NCBI RefSeq assembly: GCF_910588395.1
Contig: NZ_CAJUPA010000017.1
Span: forward strand, 1-48,620
DNA: 48,620 nt
Origin: an uncultured Faecalibaculum sp.
GTDB lineage: Bacteria > Bacillota_I > Bacilli_A > Erysipelotrichales > Erysipelotrichaceae
Direction of reading: 5' to 3'
This document shows positions 31,612 through 40,423 of this stretch, in pieces (positions within the stretch are counted from its first letter, which is position 1; every line of letters starts with the position of its first letter). A model generated the notes under the pieces. That model did no database searches and had not been told where the DNA came from. It saw nothing but the letters and a program-made list of their open reading frames with translations. The translations under genes and the position numbers were made by a program.

Positions 31612-32869
31612 AGTTGGTTTCAATGCTTCGTTCAAGGACTTCAATGCCTGCCGTAAACGGTACAGACTGGCCAAAGGCAGCGCCGGGTCAGGGAAGAGCG
31701 TGAACATCGCCCAGGACTTCATTCTCAAGCTTTCGGATCCAAAATACCGCGGTGCAAATCTTCTTTGTGTTCGCAAAGTGGACTCATCCAACAAGGACAG
31801 CACCTATGCGGAATTGCGCAGCGCCATTTACAAGATATTCGGGCAGCAGGCAGAGCTTTACTGGCAGATTCGTCAGAACCCCATGGAGTTGATTTGCAGG
31901 GTAACGGGAAACATGGTTATTTTCCGGGGCATGAAGGACGACGGACAGCGCGAAAAAGTGAAATCCATCACCTTCGCCAACGGAAAACTGACATGGATAT
32001 GGATTGAGGAAGCCACAGAGCTGTACGAGGCGGATGTGGACATTCTGGATGACCGCCTTCGAGGCGATTTGTCATTCAATCCGAACCTGTTTTACCAAAT
32101 GACTTTCAGCTTCAACCCGGTTTCGGCGACTCACTGGATAAAATCCAAGTATTTCGACATCCAGCACCCGGATGTGTTCACACATCAGAGCAACTATCTC
32201 CAAAACCGCTTCATTGACGAGGCCTATCATCGCCGGATGATGATGCGAAAAGAGCGGGACCCGGAAGGATACAGAGTCTATGGCATTGGGGAATGGGGCG
32301 AGACGGCTGGATTGATACTCCAGAACTGGAAATCGGACGACATCAGCCAGAATTTCGAGGACTATTCCGACATCTGCATCGGGATGGACTTTGGATATAA
32401 TCACGCCCAGGCGATCCTGACATTGGGATACCGAGACGGTGACATTTTCATCCTGAACGAGATTTACGGGTACGAAAAAGACAATGAAGAATGGATAGAC
32501 ATTGCCAACAAACGGGGGCTGCCAAAGAATCGCCGGATTTGGGCTGATTCCGCGGAGCCTGACCGCATCAAGATGTGGCGGCGGGCCGGATACAAATGCC
32601 AGCCTGTCAGCAAGGAGCCGAACTCCGTCAAGTCGCAGATAGACTGGCTCAAAGGACGGCGCATCTTTGTCCATCCATCATGCAAAAACACGATAAAGGA
32701 ACTGAGTCAGTGGAAGTGGAAGAAGGACGAAAAGTCCAACACTTACCTGGATGACCCGGTTCCTTTTTTTGACGATGCCATCGCCGCCCTGAGATACGGA
32801 GTCGAGGAGTGGCGCAAAGACAGGAAGGTCCGGTTGAACCGGGTGGAAGAGAGGACATGTGATTTTTAG
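31595..32869 (+). CDS. terL: Terminase large subunit
   Basis: A 424-residue packaging ATPase-nuclease. Walker A is GSAGSGKS (residues 28-35), Walker B is TWIWIEEA (~130), and the coupling motif is SFNP. The C-terminal RNase H-like nuclease shows acidic residues in IGMDFGYNHA, WADSAEPD and FFDDAIAALRY. It belongs to the SPP1/PBSX-type terminase_3 group, so headful packaging is likely but not certain. Confidence 0.95.
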   Translation: MAKTVKVGFNASFKDFNACRKRYRLAKGSAGSGKSVNIAQDFILKLSDPKYRGANLLCVRKVDSSNKDSTYAELRSAIYKIFGQQAELYWQIRQNPMELICRVTGNMVIFRGMKDDGQREKVKSITFANGKLTWIWIEEATELYEADVDILDDRLRGDLSFNPNLFYQMTFSFNPVSATHWIKSKYFDIQHPDVFTHQSNYLQNRFIDEAYHRRMMMRKERDPEGYRVYGIGEWGETAGLILQNWKSDDISQNFEDYSDICIGMDFGYNHAQAILTLGYRDGDIFILNEIYGYEKDNEEWIDIANKRGLPKNRRIWADSAEPDRIKMWRRAGYKCQPVSKEPNSVKSQIDWLKGRRIFVHPSCKNTIKELSQWKWKKDEKSNTYLDDPVPFFDDAIAALRYGVEEWRKDRKVRLNRVEERTCDF

Positions 32870-34214
32870 AATCTCAAGAGACACACAGATGACGCCGGAC
32901 ATTCTGGCGGAATACATTGCGAAAGCAAAGGCTCAGGTTGCCATGCGATACAAGCCCCTGGGAGATGCTTACAAGGGCGTTTACCCGATCCTGAGCCAGA
33001 AAGCAAAGCCGCAATACAAGCCAGACAACCGGCTGGTCGTGAACTTCGCAAAGTACATTGTCGACACTTTTAATGGATTCTTCATCGGCAATCCGGTCAA
33101 GACGACATGCGACGAAGAGTCCATCGCCGAAATCGTGGAGCAGGTCCAGAACATGAATGACCAGGACGACAACAACGCCGAACTGGCAAAGCTGACATCT
33201 ATCTACGGCAAGGCTTACGAAATGTACTTCGTGACCCGGAACAAGACACTGGGCATCACCTACCTGCCGCCGACAGAGGCTTTCATGATCTACGACGAAG
33301 GAGTCGTTGAAGACCCGCTGTACTTCGTCCATTGGTACAAAAACGCGGACGATGAGGAAGTGGGATCCTATTCAGATGCGACCCACATTTACTACTTCAA
33401 GCGCAACGAGGGCAGCTATCAAATCACAGATTCTGTCCCCCACAACTTTGAAGGAGTACCAGCTGCAGAGTTCATTGAAAACGACGAACGGCAGGGAATC
33501 TACGAATCAGCCATGACGCTGATAAACGGATTCAATAAAGCGTTATCCGAAAAGGCCAACGATGTTGACTATTTCGCAGATGCTTACCTGAAGATCCTCG
33601 GGGCGAAGATGGACGAAGCGGACAAGCTGGAGCTGCGGAATCAGCGCATCATCAACCTCGAAAACATCGGTGGGGAGCAGCTGGTGGTGGAGTTCATGGG
33701 CAAACCGAATGCCGACGAAACCCAGGAGCATCTGCTTAACACCATGGAGCGACTGATTTACCAGATTTGCATGGTACCGAACATCAATGATGAGAAGTTC
33801 GGCACTTCCAGTGGCATTGCCATGCAGTACAAATTGCTGAACACCCTGAACCTGTTCAAGGCGAAACAGAGGAAGTTCGAATCCGGCATGAACCGGCGGT
33901 GGCAGCTGCTGTTTTCTCACCCTCTCATCAACGGCAAGACGAAAGCTGACGACTGGGGAAAACTCCGGTACAGATTCACTCCGAACCTGCCTGCAAACGC
34001 CCTGGAAGAGGCTCAGACGGCCGCACAGCTGTCAGGCATCGTTTCCAGGCGGACGCAGCTGGAAACTCTGTCCATCGTGGACAATGTGCAGGCTGAAATT
34101 GAGCGGATCGAGGAAGAAGAAAAAGCCCAGCCGGAACCGCTGGACGACTTCAACGCTCACGACCACGAGGACGAAGAGGAACATCCGGAAGAAGACGATG
34201 AAAGGCAGTCATGA
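32859..34214 (+). CDS. Portal protein (SPP1 gp6-like)
   Basis: A 451-residue protein that forms the ring through which DNA enters the head. Family features are KPDNRLVVNFAKYIVDTFNG, GKAYEMYFV, and the helical SGIAMQYKLLNTLNLFKAKQ. A very acidic C terminus ends the protein. GTG start within terL, after GAGAGGACAT. Confidence 0.93.
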   Translation: MIFRISRDTQMTPDILAEYIAKAKAQVAMRYKPLGDAYKGVYPILSQKAKPQYKPDNRLVVNFAKYIVDTFNGFFIGNPVKTTCDEESIAEIVEQVQNMNDQDDNNAELAKLTSIYGKAYEMYFVTRNKTLGITYLPPTEAFMIYDEGVVEDPLYFVHWYKNADDEEVGSYSDATHIYYFKRNEGSYQITDSVPHNFEGVPAAEFIENDERQGIYESAMTLINGFNKALSEKANDVDYFADAYLKILGAKMDEADKLELRNQRIINLENIGGEQLVVEFMGKPNADETQEHLLNTMERLIYQICMVPNINDEKFGTSSGIAMQYKLLNTLNLFKAKQRKFESGMNRRWQLLFSHPLINGKTKADDWGKLRYRFTPNLPANALEEAQTAAQLSGIVSRRTQLETLSIVDNVQAEIERIEEEEKAQPEPLDDFNAHDHEDEEEHPEEDDERQS

Positions 34215-35944
34215 CTGCGCTCCCGGAAGGTTACGAATACTGGCGCAAGAGGGAAGAGAGAAACCTCAAGCGCCTGAAGAAGGAAGAAAAAGACTGGGAA
34301 GACCAGATTGACCAGATCTATCAAAGAATGATCAGTGAACTGGATGACGAGATCGCGCTATTTTACAGCCGCTTTGCAAACAACGCAGAAATGTCCATGG
34401 CGGAAGCCAGAAAGTACCTGAGCAAGACCGACATTGACTGGTACGCCACAAGAGCCAAGTTTTACTGCGAACTGGCAGCGAAGGACTTTGCGGAAGGCAC
34501 AGACAAGCGGGCTTCCATCTACTTCTCGGATGAAGCCAACGAGGAAATGCTCAGGTACAACGCAACAATGCGCATCAACCGGCTGGAAATGCTCAAATCG
34601 CAGATGAAACTGCGTATTTTAAAGGCTCAATCCAAGACGGAAGAGACCATCGACATGGCACTGTGGCAGCGGACCTACGACACATTTCAGCATCAGGCCG
34701 GGATCCTCGGAAACACCGTGCTGGACGACATCCAGCCAATGGTGGAGACCATCGCAAGGGCCTCATTCCACGGACAGGAGTTTTCCAAGCGAATCTGGGG
34801 AAAACAGCAGACGCAGCTGCAGAAGCAGCTTAACAAGGCGCTGTCTGAATGCCTCATCCTGGGCAAAGGGGCAGCACCATTCACACGGAAGCTCCAGAAA
34901 ATTGGGAACACCACTAAAGCGCAGGCCTCACGTCTCATGAGGACAGAATTGGCCAGAGTGCAGACGCAAGCAGAACAGGATGCATACGAAAAGTGTGGCT
35001 TCAACGACTTCATGTACCTGACCAATCCAAGCTGCTGTCCAGAATGCAGAAAGCATGATGGACGCACTTATCCTATGCGGAAAATGGAGCCTGGGAAGAC
35101 CGCTCCGCCACTTCACCCCAACTGCCGGTGTTTCACTGCTCCTGCCGTTGACCGGGAACAGATGGAGAAGGATCTGGGAATTGACAAGATATCTGATGAG
35201 GATGTTTCACACTTCGATGAATGGATGGCCGACTATGAGAAGTCGGGCATTAGCTGGCAGGAGTGGAAAGCATTGAGTCGTGATAAAGCGGTCGGATTTG
35301 ATTTCATGGGTAAAGCCATCAAGAAAACTGTCAGCTTTGGAAAAGGCAAATATAAATTCCATCAAGCAGATGAATTTGGTCTTTTTTATACACAGACAAA
35401 TTCTAAGTATGCTCAAAAGGCGTTGCAGGAAACGAAGAGGATTCTTCAAACTGTAGGCAAAGGCTTAAAGTTGGACGGCGTCTACATCATGAATGACAAG
35501 GATATTCCGGGATTGGCAGCATATGATTACGAAAAAAACAAACTGTACATAAGTCAGAAACTCTTCGAAAAGGATGAAATTGAGCGTTATGAAAAAGACA
35601 AAGGATATTTTGCGGCAAGAACTGGGGAAGAGACGCTAATGCATGAACTTGCTCATAAGAAGCACTGGGATAAAATCAAAACTGCAAAAGATTCCAACAC
35701 TAATAAAAATGCTACAATAGAAGAGGCAAAAGAAAGGATGGAAAATGAGCTTAGAACATATGTTCGTAATCAGTTAGCTTTGGATCCTCTGTATATAGAA
35801 AAATATGTTAGCGCTAATGCGGCAGACGGCTTTTTTGAAGATAAGAAACTGAACGAACTTATAGCGGATGGGTGTGTATTGATTCAGAGAAACGGTTTAA
35901 GAGACCCGATTTTACAGACGCTCATTGAAGACACATTAAAATGA
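34211..35944 (+). CDS. MuF/SPP1 gp7-like minor head protein with C-terminal zincin domain (candidate polymorphic toxin)
   Basis: A 577-residue fusion. Residues ~1-325 are a phage minor head (MuF) protein, ending in the Cys/His-rich segment NPSCCPECRKHDGRTYP and PPLHPNCRCF. A linker to ~residue 385 is followed by an added domain with the zincin motif HELAH (residues 478-482) and a later ELIAD whose Glu549 can be the third zinc ligand. The added part is visibly AT-richer than its neighbours. MuF proteins with exchangeable C-terminal toxins are known in temperate phages of Bacillota. The ATGA overlap with a small gene supports a toxin-immunity pair. Ejection with the DNA into the next cell is inferred. 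Confidence 0.85.
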   Translation: MTALPEGYEYWRKREERNLKRLKKEEKDWEDQIDQIYQRMISELDDEIALFYSRFANNAEMSMAEARKYLSKTDIDWYATRAKFYCELAAKDFAEGTDKRASIYFSDEANEEMLRYNATMRINRLEMLKSQMKLRILKAQSKTEETIDMALWQRTYDTFQHQAGILGNTVLDDIQPMVETIARASFHGQEFSKRIWGKQQTQLQKQLNKALSECLILGKGAAPFTRKLQKIGNTTKAQASRLMRTELARVQTQAEQDAYEKCGFNDFMYLTNPSCCPECRKHDGRTYPMRKMEPGKTAPPLHPNCRCFTAPAVDREQMEKDLGIDKISDEDVSHFDEWMADYEKSGISWQEWKALSRDKAVGFDFMGKAIKKTVSFGKGKYKFHQADEFGLFYTQTNSKYAQKALQETKRILQTVGKGLKLDGVYIMNDKDIPGLAAYDYEKNKLYISQKLFEKDEIERYEKDKGYFAARTGEETLMHELAHKKHWDKIKTAKDSNTNKNATIEEAKERMENELRTYVRNQLALDPLYIEKYVSANAADGFFEDKKLNELIADGCVLIQRNGLRDPILQTLIEDTLK

Positions 35945-36111
35945 CTGTATATGATGAAAAAAGAGTAAAAATGCGAAAACAGTTTCAACCGTGGCTTATT
36001 TTTTCTTGGGAAGAAGATGGAATGGTCTTACGTGACGATGCACCAGAAAACATCCGTAAGATCTACGAAAAGTGGAAAAATACAAAGCCTATTATGCCAT
36101 CTTTATGTTAG
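35941..36111 (+). CDS. Small protein, candidate immunity partner of the MuF-zincin
   Basis: A 56-residue protein (TVYDEKRVKMRKQFQPWLIF; WEEDGMVLRDDAPENIRKIY). It starts inside the stop codon of the fusion gene (ATGA), shares its AT-rich composition and ends directly in a terminator. Genes in this position after polymorphic toxins usually encode the immunity protein that binds the toxin domain. Sequence family not recognised. Confidence 0.68.
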   Translation: MTVYDEKRVKMRKQFQPWLIFSWEEDGMVLRDDAPENIRKIYEKWKNTKPIMPSLC

Positions 36112-36136
36112 CCCTTATCCAGGGCTTTTATTTTTA
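36110..36136 (+). terminator. Terminator directly after the candidate immunity gene
   Basis: AGCCC (36110-36114) pairs with GGGCT (36122-36126), followed by TTTTATTTTT. The stem begins in the stop codon. Confidence 0.65.
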
Positions 36137-36160
36137 TCAAAAAAGCAGAACATAAAACGG

Positions 36161-36186
36161 AAGAGCCACAAGGCTCTTTTTCTTTT
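36161..36186 (+). terminator. Second terminator after the toxin-immunity module
   Basis: AAGAGCC (36161-36167) pairs with GGCTCTT (36172-36178), followed by a T-rich tract. In tandem with the previous one. Confidence 0.75.
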
Positions 36187-36201
36187 GAAGAAAGGAAACA
36201 T

Positions 36202-36465
36202 ATGAAGAAAGACAAAGACACAAAACTCGGTTTCAGCTGGTTTTACCTGCTGGGAACCATTCTGGTTATCCTGAAAGCATTGAACCTGACAGCCATCCCA
36301 TGGCTATGGGTACTTTCTCCGTTCTGGATCCCCTGGACGCTTGTCCTTGTGTTGGGATTCCTGGCGCTTATTTTCGCGGGGTTATTGGCCTCTTTTGAAT
36401 GGATTGGGGACCTGCGGAGAAAGCACAAACTGAAAAAGGCCATGAAGAAAGCGGGTGCCCTGTGA
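36202..36465 (+). CDS. Small two-helix membrane protein in the head operon
   Basis: An 87-residue protein with two hydrophobic helices (residues ~12-34 and 43-66) and a basic tail (RRKHKLKKAMKKAGAL). It has a GAAGAAAGGAAACAT ribosome site. Its place among head genes is unusual; it is not a known structural family. It could belong to the toxin module, for example as a second accessory gene. Overlaps the next gene. Confidence 0.6.
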   Translation: MKKDKDTKLGFSWFYLLGTILVILKALNLTAIPWLWVLSPFWIPWTLVLVLGFLALIFAGLLASFEWIGDLRRKHKLKKAMKKAGAL

Positions 36466-36758
36466 TTAAAATCACCACAAAAGGCCTCACAGCCTGTCAG
36501 ATCACTGGGCATGCCGGATACGCACCAAAGGGCACGGACATTGTCTGCGCCGCTGTCTCGGCTCTCTATGGCGGTCTTGTGACATCTCTGAACGCGCACT
36601 CTGACTGTCTTATGAGCGTGGTTGAAGCCGAAGATGGATACAACCTGACCATCGACTACCCAGATTCAGCGTCCACTCTGCTCATGAAGGCGTTTATCAC
36701 ATCGGTGTCTGCCATTGCAGACAACTACCCCAAAAACATCAAGGTCACGACATCCTGA
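36462..36758 (+). CDS. Prp-type cysteine protease (possible prohead protease)
   Basis: A 98-residue protein of the ribosomal-processing cysteine protease family. The catalytic pair is His in TGHAGYAPKG and Cys in DIVCAAVSAL. Chromosomal Prp cleaves the N terminus of ribosomal protein L27. Phage homologues next to scaffold genes act as prohead proteases in staphylococcal phages, and this gene sits right before the scaffold. GTG start overlaps the previous gene. Confidence 0.85.
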   Translation: MIKITTKGLTACQITGHAGYAPKGTDIVCAAVSALYGGLVTSLNAHSDCLMSVVEAEDGYNLTIDYPDSASTLLMKAFITSVSAIADNYPKNIKVTTS

Positions 36759-36800
36759 CGGATGACGACATCGCCCAGTACGGAAGGCGTTAAAAGCTGG

Positions 36801-36823
36801 AGGGTTCCTGCGGAGCCCTTTTT
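36801..36823 (+). terminator. Terminator-like hairpin before the scaffold gene
   Basis: AGGGTTCC (36801-36808) pairs with GGAGCCCT (36812-36819) with a 3-base loop, followed by TTTTT. Confidence 0.65.
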
Positions 36824-36881
36824 AATTCCGCAGAAACAGTGGTCCAGACAGGAAGACCCCGAAAACTCTAGGAGGAAAAAC

Positions 36882-37514
36882 ATGACCGAATTTATCAAAT
36901 CTCTGTACCCGTGCTACGACCTCCAGCTTTTTGCCGAGGGCGCAGCAGAAACGACTCCCGCAGCTCCCAAGGGCAACGAGCCACCTGAACAGAATCAGGA
37001 TCCTCTTGCATCCCTGACAGATGCACAGCAGGCAGCCATCAACCAGCTGATTGCCAGCCGCATCAAGAGGGAGCAGGAAAAAGCTGCTGATAAAGCCCAG
37101 AAAGAAGCGGAAGCCGCTCAAGCAGAAAGGCTGAAAAACATGTCTGAGGCTGAACGCAATGCCCAGCGGATGAAGGACCTGGAAGAAAAGGTCCACCGGT
37201 TTGAGCTGGAAAAACAGGAAAACGCAATGATGAAGGCTGCCCGCGATGAACTGCAGACACGCGGTTACTCCTTCGCAGACACTGTGATTTCACGCCTGAT
37301 CGGAGCAGACGCCGAAGAAACGAAGGCGTCCATCGACGAATTCACGAAGGCTTTTGACGCTGCCGTGGATGAAGCCGTGAAGAAGCGGGTGCATGTCACT
37401 GAGCCCAAGGCCGGAGCCACTTCCACCCTGACCAGAGAACAGATCATGGCAGAGAAGGACCGTGCAAAGCGCCTGAAACTCATCAGCGACAACATGGCAC
37501 TCTTTCAGAATTAG
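36882..37514 (+). CDS. Scaffolding protein (DUF4355)
   Basis: A 210-residue, mostly helical protein that guides capsid assembly. Residues 13-18 are DLQLFA, a leader also found in the capsid and major tail proteins. A Pro/Gln-rich segment, a long coiled coil (ASRIKREQEKAADKAQKEAE) and a C-terminal capsid-binding region follow. AGGAGG lies before the ATG. It directly precedes the capsid gene. Confidence 0.9.
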   Translation: MTEFIKSLYPCYDLQLFAEGAAETTPAAPKGNEPPEQNQDPLASLTDAQQAAINQLIASRIKREQEKAADKAQKEAEAAQAERLKNMSEAERNAQRMKDLEEKVHRFELEKQENAMMKAARDELQTRGYSFADTVISRLIGADAEETKASIDEFTKAFDAAVDEAVKKRVHVTEPKAGATSTLTREQIMAEKDRAKRLKLISDNMALFQN

Positions 37515-37523
37515 GAGGACAAC

Positions 37524-38438
37524 ATGACCAAGAAAATCGACCTGCAGCTGTTTGCTGCAGAAACCAACCTGACCGCCGCAGCTGACCTGGAACCGGCAGT
37601 CTCCATTGATCTGACCAGCCGGATGTCTGAAAACATCAGCACCCTGCTGCGTGTCATCTCTGCCAACGAGATGATCCCGATGGCGGTGGGAACCACCATC
37701 AAAATGTACGAAACAAAGGTCAAGACAAAGCCGACTACTGCAGCAGCAGAAGGTGAAGTCATCGGCCTGACCAAAATCGAGCGCAAGCTGAAAAACACCT
37801 TCGAGATTGCCCTGAGCAAGTACCGCAAGGCAACTTCCGCAGAGGCGATCCAGAAAATCGGACGCACCACCGCAGTGGACCAGACTGACCAGGTGCTGAT
37901 CAAGTCTATCCAGAAGGACATCAAGGATAGCTTCTTCACGCTGCTGGGCACCGGAACCGGTACCGCAACCGCTGTTGCTACCGGCCTGCAGGCAGCCATG
38001 GCGGCTGCATGGGGAGCTGTGCAGACGAAGTTTGATGATGTTGATGCTACCCCGATCTATTTCATCAGCACTGCTGACGCTGCCAAATATCTCGCTACCG
38101 CTCAGGTGACTATGCAGACTGCTTTCGGTATGTCCTACATCGAAAACTTCCTGGGCATGGGTGACGCCTTCATCACTCCGTCCCTGACTGCAGGCACCGT
38201 GGTGGCGACCGCCAAAGAAAACCTGTTCTGCGCCTACATCCCGACATCCAACGGCGAAGTCGCCAACACATTCGGCCTGACTTCTGACCAGACCGGGCTG
38301 GTTGGCATGACTCACAGCCTGGCTACTGACCGCGCAACCGTGGATACTCTGGTGATGTCCGGCGTCAAATTCTTCCCCGAAGACCTGTCCGCTGTCATCA
38401 AAGTAGCCGTGACTGCCGACACAGCGAAAACCGAATAG
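37524..38438 (+). CDS. Major capsid protein
   Basis: A 304-residue shell protein. Features are the leader DLQLFA (residues 6-11), LTSRMSENISTLLRVI, a beta-rich middle, a helical segment with DQTDQVLIKSIQKDIKDSFF, and PIYFISTADAAKYL with YIENFLGMGDAFIT near the C-terminal half, as in phage capsids of the HK97 fold. AGGAGGACAAC ribosome site. Alanine-rich and GC-rich with codon use suited to high expression. Confidence 0.9.
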   Translation: MTKKIDLQLFAAETNLTAAADLEPAVSIDLTSRMSENISTLLRVISANEMIPMAVGTTIKMYETKVKTKPTTAAAEGEVIGLTKIERKLKNTFEIALSKYRKATSAEAIQKIGRTTAVDQTDQVLIKSIQKDIKDSFFTLLGTGTGTATAVATGLQAAMAAAWGAVQTKFDDVDATPIYFISTADAAKYLATAQVTMQTAFGMSYIENFLGMGDAFITPSLTAGTVVATAKENLFCAYIPTSNGEVANTFGLTSDQTGLVGMTHSLATDRATVDTLVMSGVKFFPEDLSAVIKVAVTADTAKTE

Positions 38439-38446
38439 GTCAAACC

Positions 38447-38770
38447 GTGCTGGAAGAGATCAAGGCGCTGCTGGGATTTACCGATACTGACAGGGATCCG
38501 CAGCTGACGACCATCATGCGGCTGGTGCAGCAGCGTCTGTGCTCTCTTTTGGGCACGGACGAAGTGCCAGACGCACTGGCTTACATCGTTACCGAGGTGA
38601 CTGTCCTGCGCTTTAACCGCATTGGGTCAGAAGGCATGTCATCCCACAACGTGGAAGGGGAGAGTATCACCTACCAGGCAACGGATGACTTTGCCGCCTT
38701 TGCCAACGACATCGAGGCATGGAAGGAAGCTAATGCCGGAGATGTTTCCAGAAAGATCCGATTCATATGA
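38447..38770 (+). CDS. Head-tail connector (HK97 gp6/SPP1 gp15-like)
   Basis: A 107-residue helical adaptor that binds under the portal. Typical features are the N-terminal LEEIKALLGFTDTDRDPQL and AYIVTEVTVLRFNRIGSEGM. GTG start nine bases after the capsid stop. Its end overlaps the next gene. Confidence 0.83.
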   Translation: MLEEIKALLGFTDTDRDPQLTTIMRLVQQRLCSLLGTDEVPDALAYIVTEVTVLRFNRIGSEGMSSHNVEGESITYQATDDFAAFANDIEAWKEANAGDVSRKIRFI

Positions 38771-39066
38771 GATACGACCAGAAAGTCTATTTTGTGAAGC
38801 GGATTCCCGGGGATTATGACAAAACAACCGGCAATTACTCCGACAGGGAACACACGTTCCCTGTGTGGGCCAGCGTCATGGACACCGGAACCGACATGCT
38901 GAATCTGCTCTATGACAAAATTCCCCAGGGGAGCAAGACTCTGCATGTCATGGGGCATTGGAAGCAGCCGGATCTGATCCGCATCGATGGGAAGACATAC
39001 AAAATCGACCTGACACGCCAACTTAGAACAAAGCAGACGTTCATCGTCTCCGAGGTGCCTGGATGA
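38767..39066 (+). CDS. Head-tail stopper-like protein
   Basis: A 99-residue beta-rich protein (YDQKVYFVKRIPGDYDKTTG; TLHVMGHWKQPDLIRIDGKT) in the position and with the pattern of phage head closure proteins that hold DNA in the head. Overlaps both neighbours by four bases. Confidence 0.75.
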   Translation: MRYDQKVYFVKRIPGDYDKTTGNYSDREHTFPVWASVMDTGTDMLNLLYDKIPQGSKTLHVMGHWKQPDLIRIDGKTYKIDLTRQLRTKQTFIVSEVPG

Positions 39067-39419
39067 GACTCAAGGTTAAGATGAAGATTCCGAAGAACTT
39101 CATGACTCCTGTCAACAAGGGCAAAATTGCCAGAATCGTGCAATTGAACACTGCAGAACTGACCCGAAAAGCAAAAGCCAATGCACCTTATCCATGTCCC
39201 AGCCATCCTTATTCGACCGGTCAATTGCAAGGATCCATTCTTCCTGAAATCACCGACGGAGGAATGACCGGCAAGGTGACAGCAACGGCGGAGTACGCAG
39301 AATATGTGGAGGTGGGAACCCGGTTCATGGCTGCCCAGCCCTACATGAAGCCTGCCTTTGACCAGCAGAAAGAGGTATTTCTGGACGATATGAAAAAACT
39401 CATCATGAAGGAGCTGTGA
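39063..39419 (+). CDS. HK97 gp10-like tail connector protein
   Basis: A 118-residue protein with the gp10 family pattern: early helix (NKGKIARIVQLNTAELTRKA), a G-Q-L-Q-G-S-I strand and EYAEYVEVGTRFMAAQPYMK near the end. It terminates or caps the tail tube at the head side. Confidence 0.87.
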   Translation: MRLKVKMKIPKNFMTPVNKGKIARIVQLNTAELTRKAKANAPYPCPSHPYSTGQLQGSILPEITDGGMTGKVTATAEYAEYVEVGTRFMAAQPYMKPAFDQQKEVFLDDMKKLIMKEL

Positions 39420-39420
39420 C

Positions 39421-39819
39421 ATGCCTGCATCTCAGGAACTGTACACAGCGATGCTTCTCAAACTCCGGTCCCTGTGGCCGGATTCTGTGTTTGATGGAGA
39501 CCTGCCACCGGATGGGACGCCCTATCCTTTCGTGCATCTTGGAGACACTCAGGACATCGCAGAGTTTCTGGTGAAAGGAGCTGCCTTCGGGCGGATGTCC
39601 ATCACCGTCAACATCTGGATTAACAACCCCAGAAGACGCGGAGATCTGAGCCTGATGATGCTGAAAGCCAAGGCGCTGGCAAGGTCCATCAACGAAACAG
39701 ACAGCTTTGGCTGGTGCCTGAGCGGAAGCGAGGAATCAGTCATTCCCGACAACACAACAAAGGACCCCTTGATGCATGGGGTCCTTATTTTCGAATTCAA
39801 ATACTGGAGGAAAAAATGA
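39421..39819 (+). CDS. Tail terminator-like protein
   Basis: A 132-residue protein (ASQELYTAMLLKLRSLWPDS; GRMSITVNIWINNPRRRG) resembling the DUF3168/gp17-type tail completion proteins that follow gp10 in many siphoviruses. Its start follows the previous stop by one base, and it overlaps the major tail gene. Confidence 0.77.
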   Translation: MPASQELYTAMLLKLRSLWPDSVFDGDLPPDGTPYPFVHLGDTQDIAEFLVKGAAFGRMSITVNIWINNPRRRGDLSLMMLKAKALARSINETDSFGWCLSGSEESVIPDNTTKDPLMHGVLIFEFKYWRKK

Positions 39820-40364
39820 CCAAAAACAGAATTATTGACCTGCAGCTGTTTGCCGATGGAGACCCTGTCCAGGGATCCAAGATCATCTTTGCACTGCGTC
39901 AGCTGTCGAAACAGACCGAAGAAAACGCAAAGGTGCTGGCATGGCAGAAGGAAGGAAGCCGCAGCATTTCCAAGGATGCAGACACTGTGAAGACCAAAAG
40001 CGGCACCGTCCGTGTCCCGGGTGCAGCGGAAGTCGAATACTCCCTGACCTCTCTGGTGGCAAAGGGTGACACAACCTATCAGGATTACCAGGACGCGATG
40101 ATGAACGATGAGAAGTTCGAGCTCTGGAAAATCAACATGGACGAAGCCGGAAGCGGAGAAAACTCCGGAAAATTCAAGGCGGAGTACGCCCAGGGCTTTA
40201 TCACGAACATCGAAGAATCTTCCAACTCTGAGGACTTCGCGGAGCTGTCCATCGACTTCGGTGGCGAACAGAAACCGCAGCACGGCTTTGCGACCCTGAC
40301 TGCAGAACAGCAGGAGATGGCACAGTACGTTTTCGAAGACGTGCTGAAAAAGGCCGCAGCCTAG
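39816..40364 (+). CDS. Major tail protein (TP901-1 type)
   Basis: A 182-residue tail tube subunit. DLQLFA at residues 8-13 precedes a beta-rich tube domain (TKSGTVRVPGAAEVEYSLTS; EKFELWKINMDEAG) and YAQGFITNIEESSNSEDFAE. GGAGGAAAAA ribosome site. A terminator and the tail chaperone genes follow, which fits. Confidence 0.9.
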   Translation: MTKNRIIDLQLFADGDPVQGSKIIFALRQLSKQTEENAKVLAWQKEGSRSISKDADTVKTKSGTVRVPGAAEVEYSLTSLVAKGDTTYQDYQDAMMNDEKFELWKINMDEAGSGENSGKFKAEYAQGFITNIEESSNSEDFAELSIDFGGEQKPQHGFATLTAEQQEMAQYVFEDVLKKAAA

Positions 40365-40375
40365 ACCAATCAAGC

Positions 40376-40405
40376 AAGGAGCCGAAATCGGCTCCTTTAT
40401 TTTTG
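40376..40405 (+). terminator. Terminator after the major tail gene
   Basis: GGAGCCG (40378-40384) pairs with CGGCTCC (40389-40395), followed by TTTATTTTT. It may lower tail chaperone expression relative to the tube protein. Confidence 0.82.
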
Positions 40406-40423
40406 TAGAAAGACGAGGAAAAC

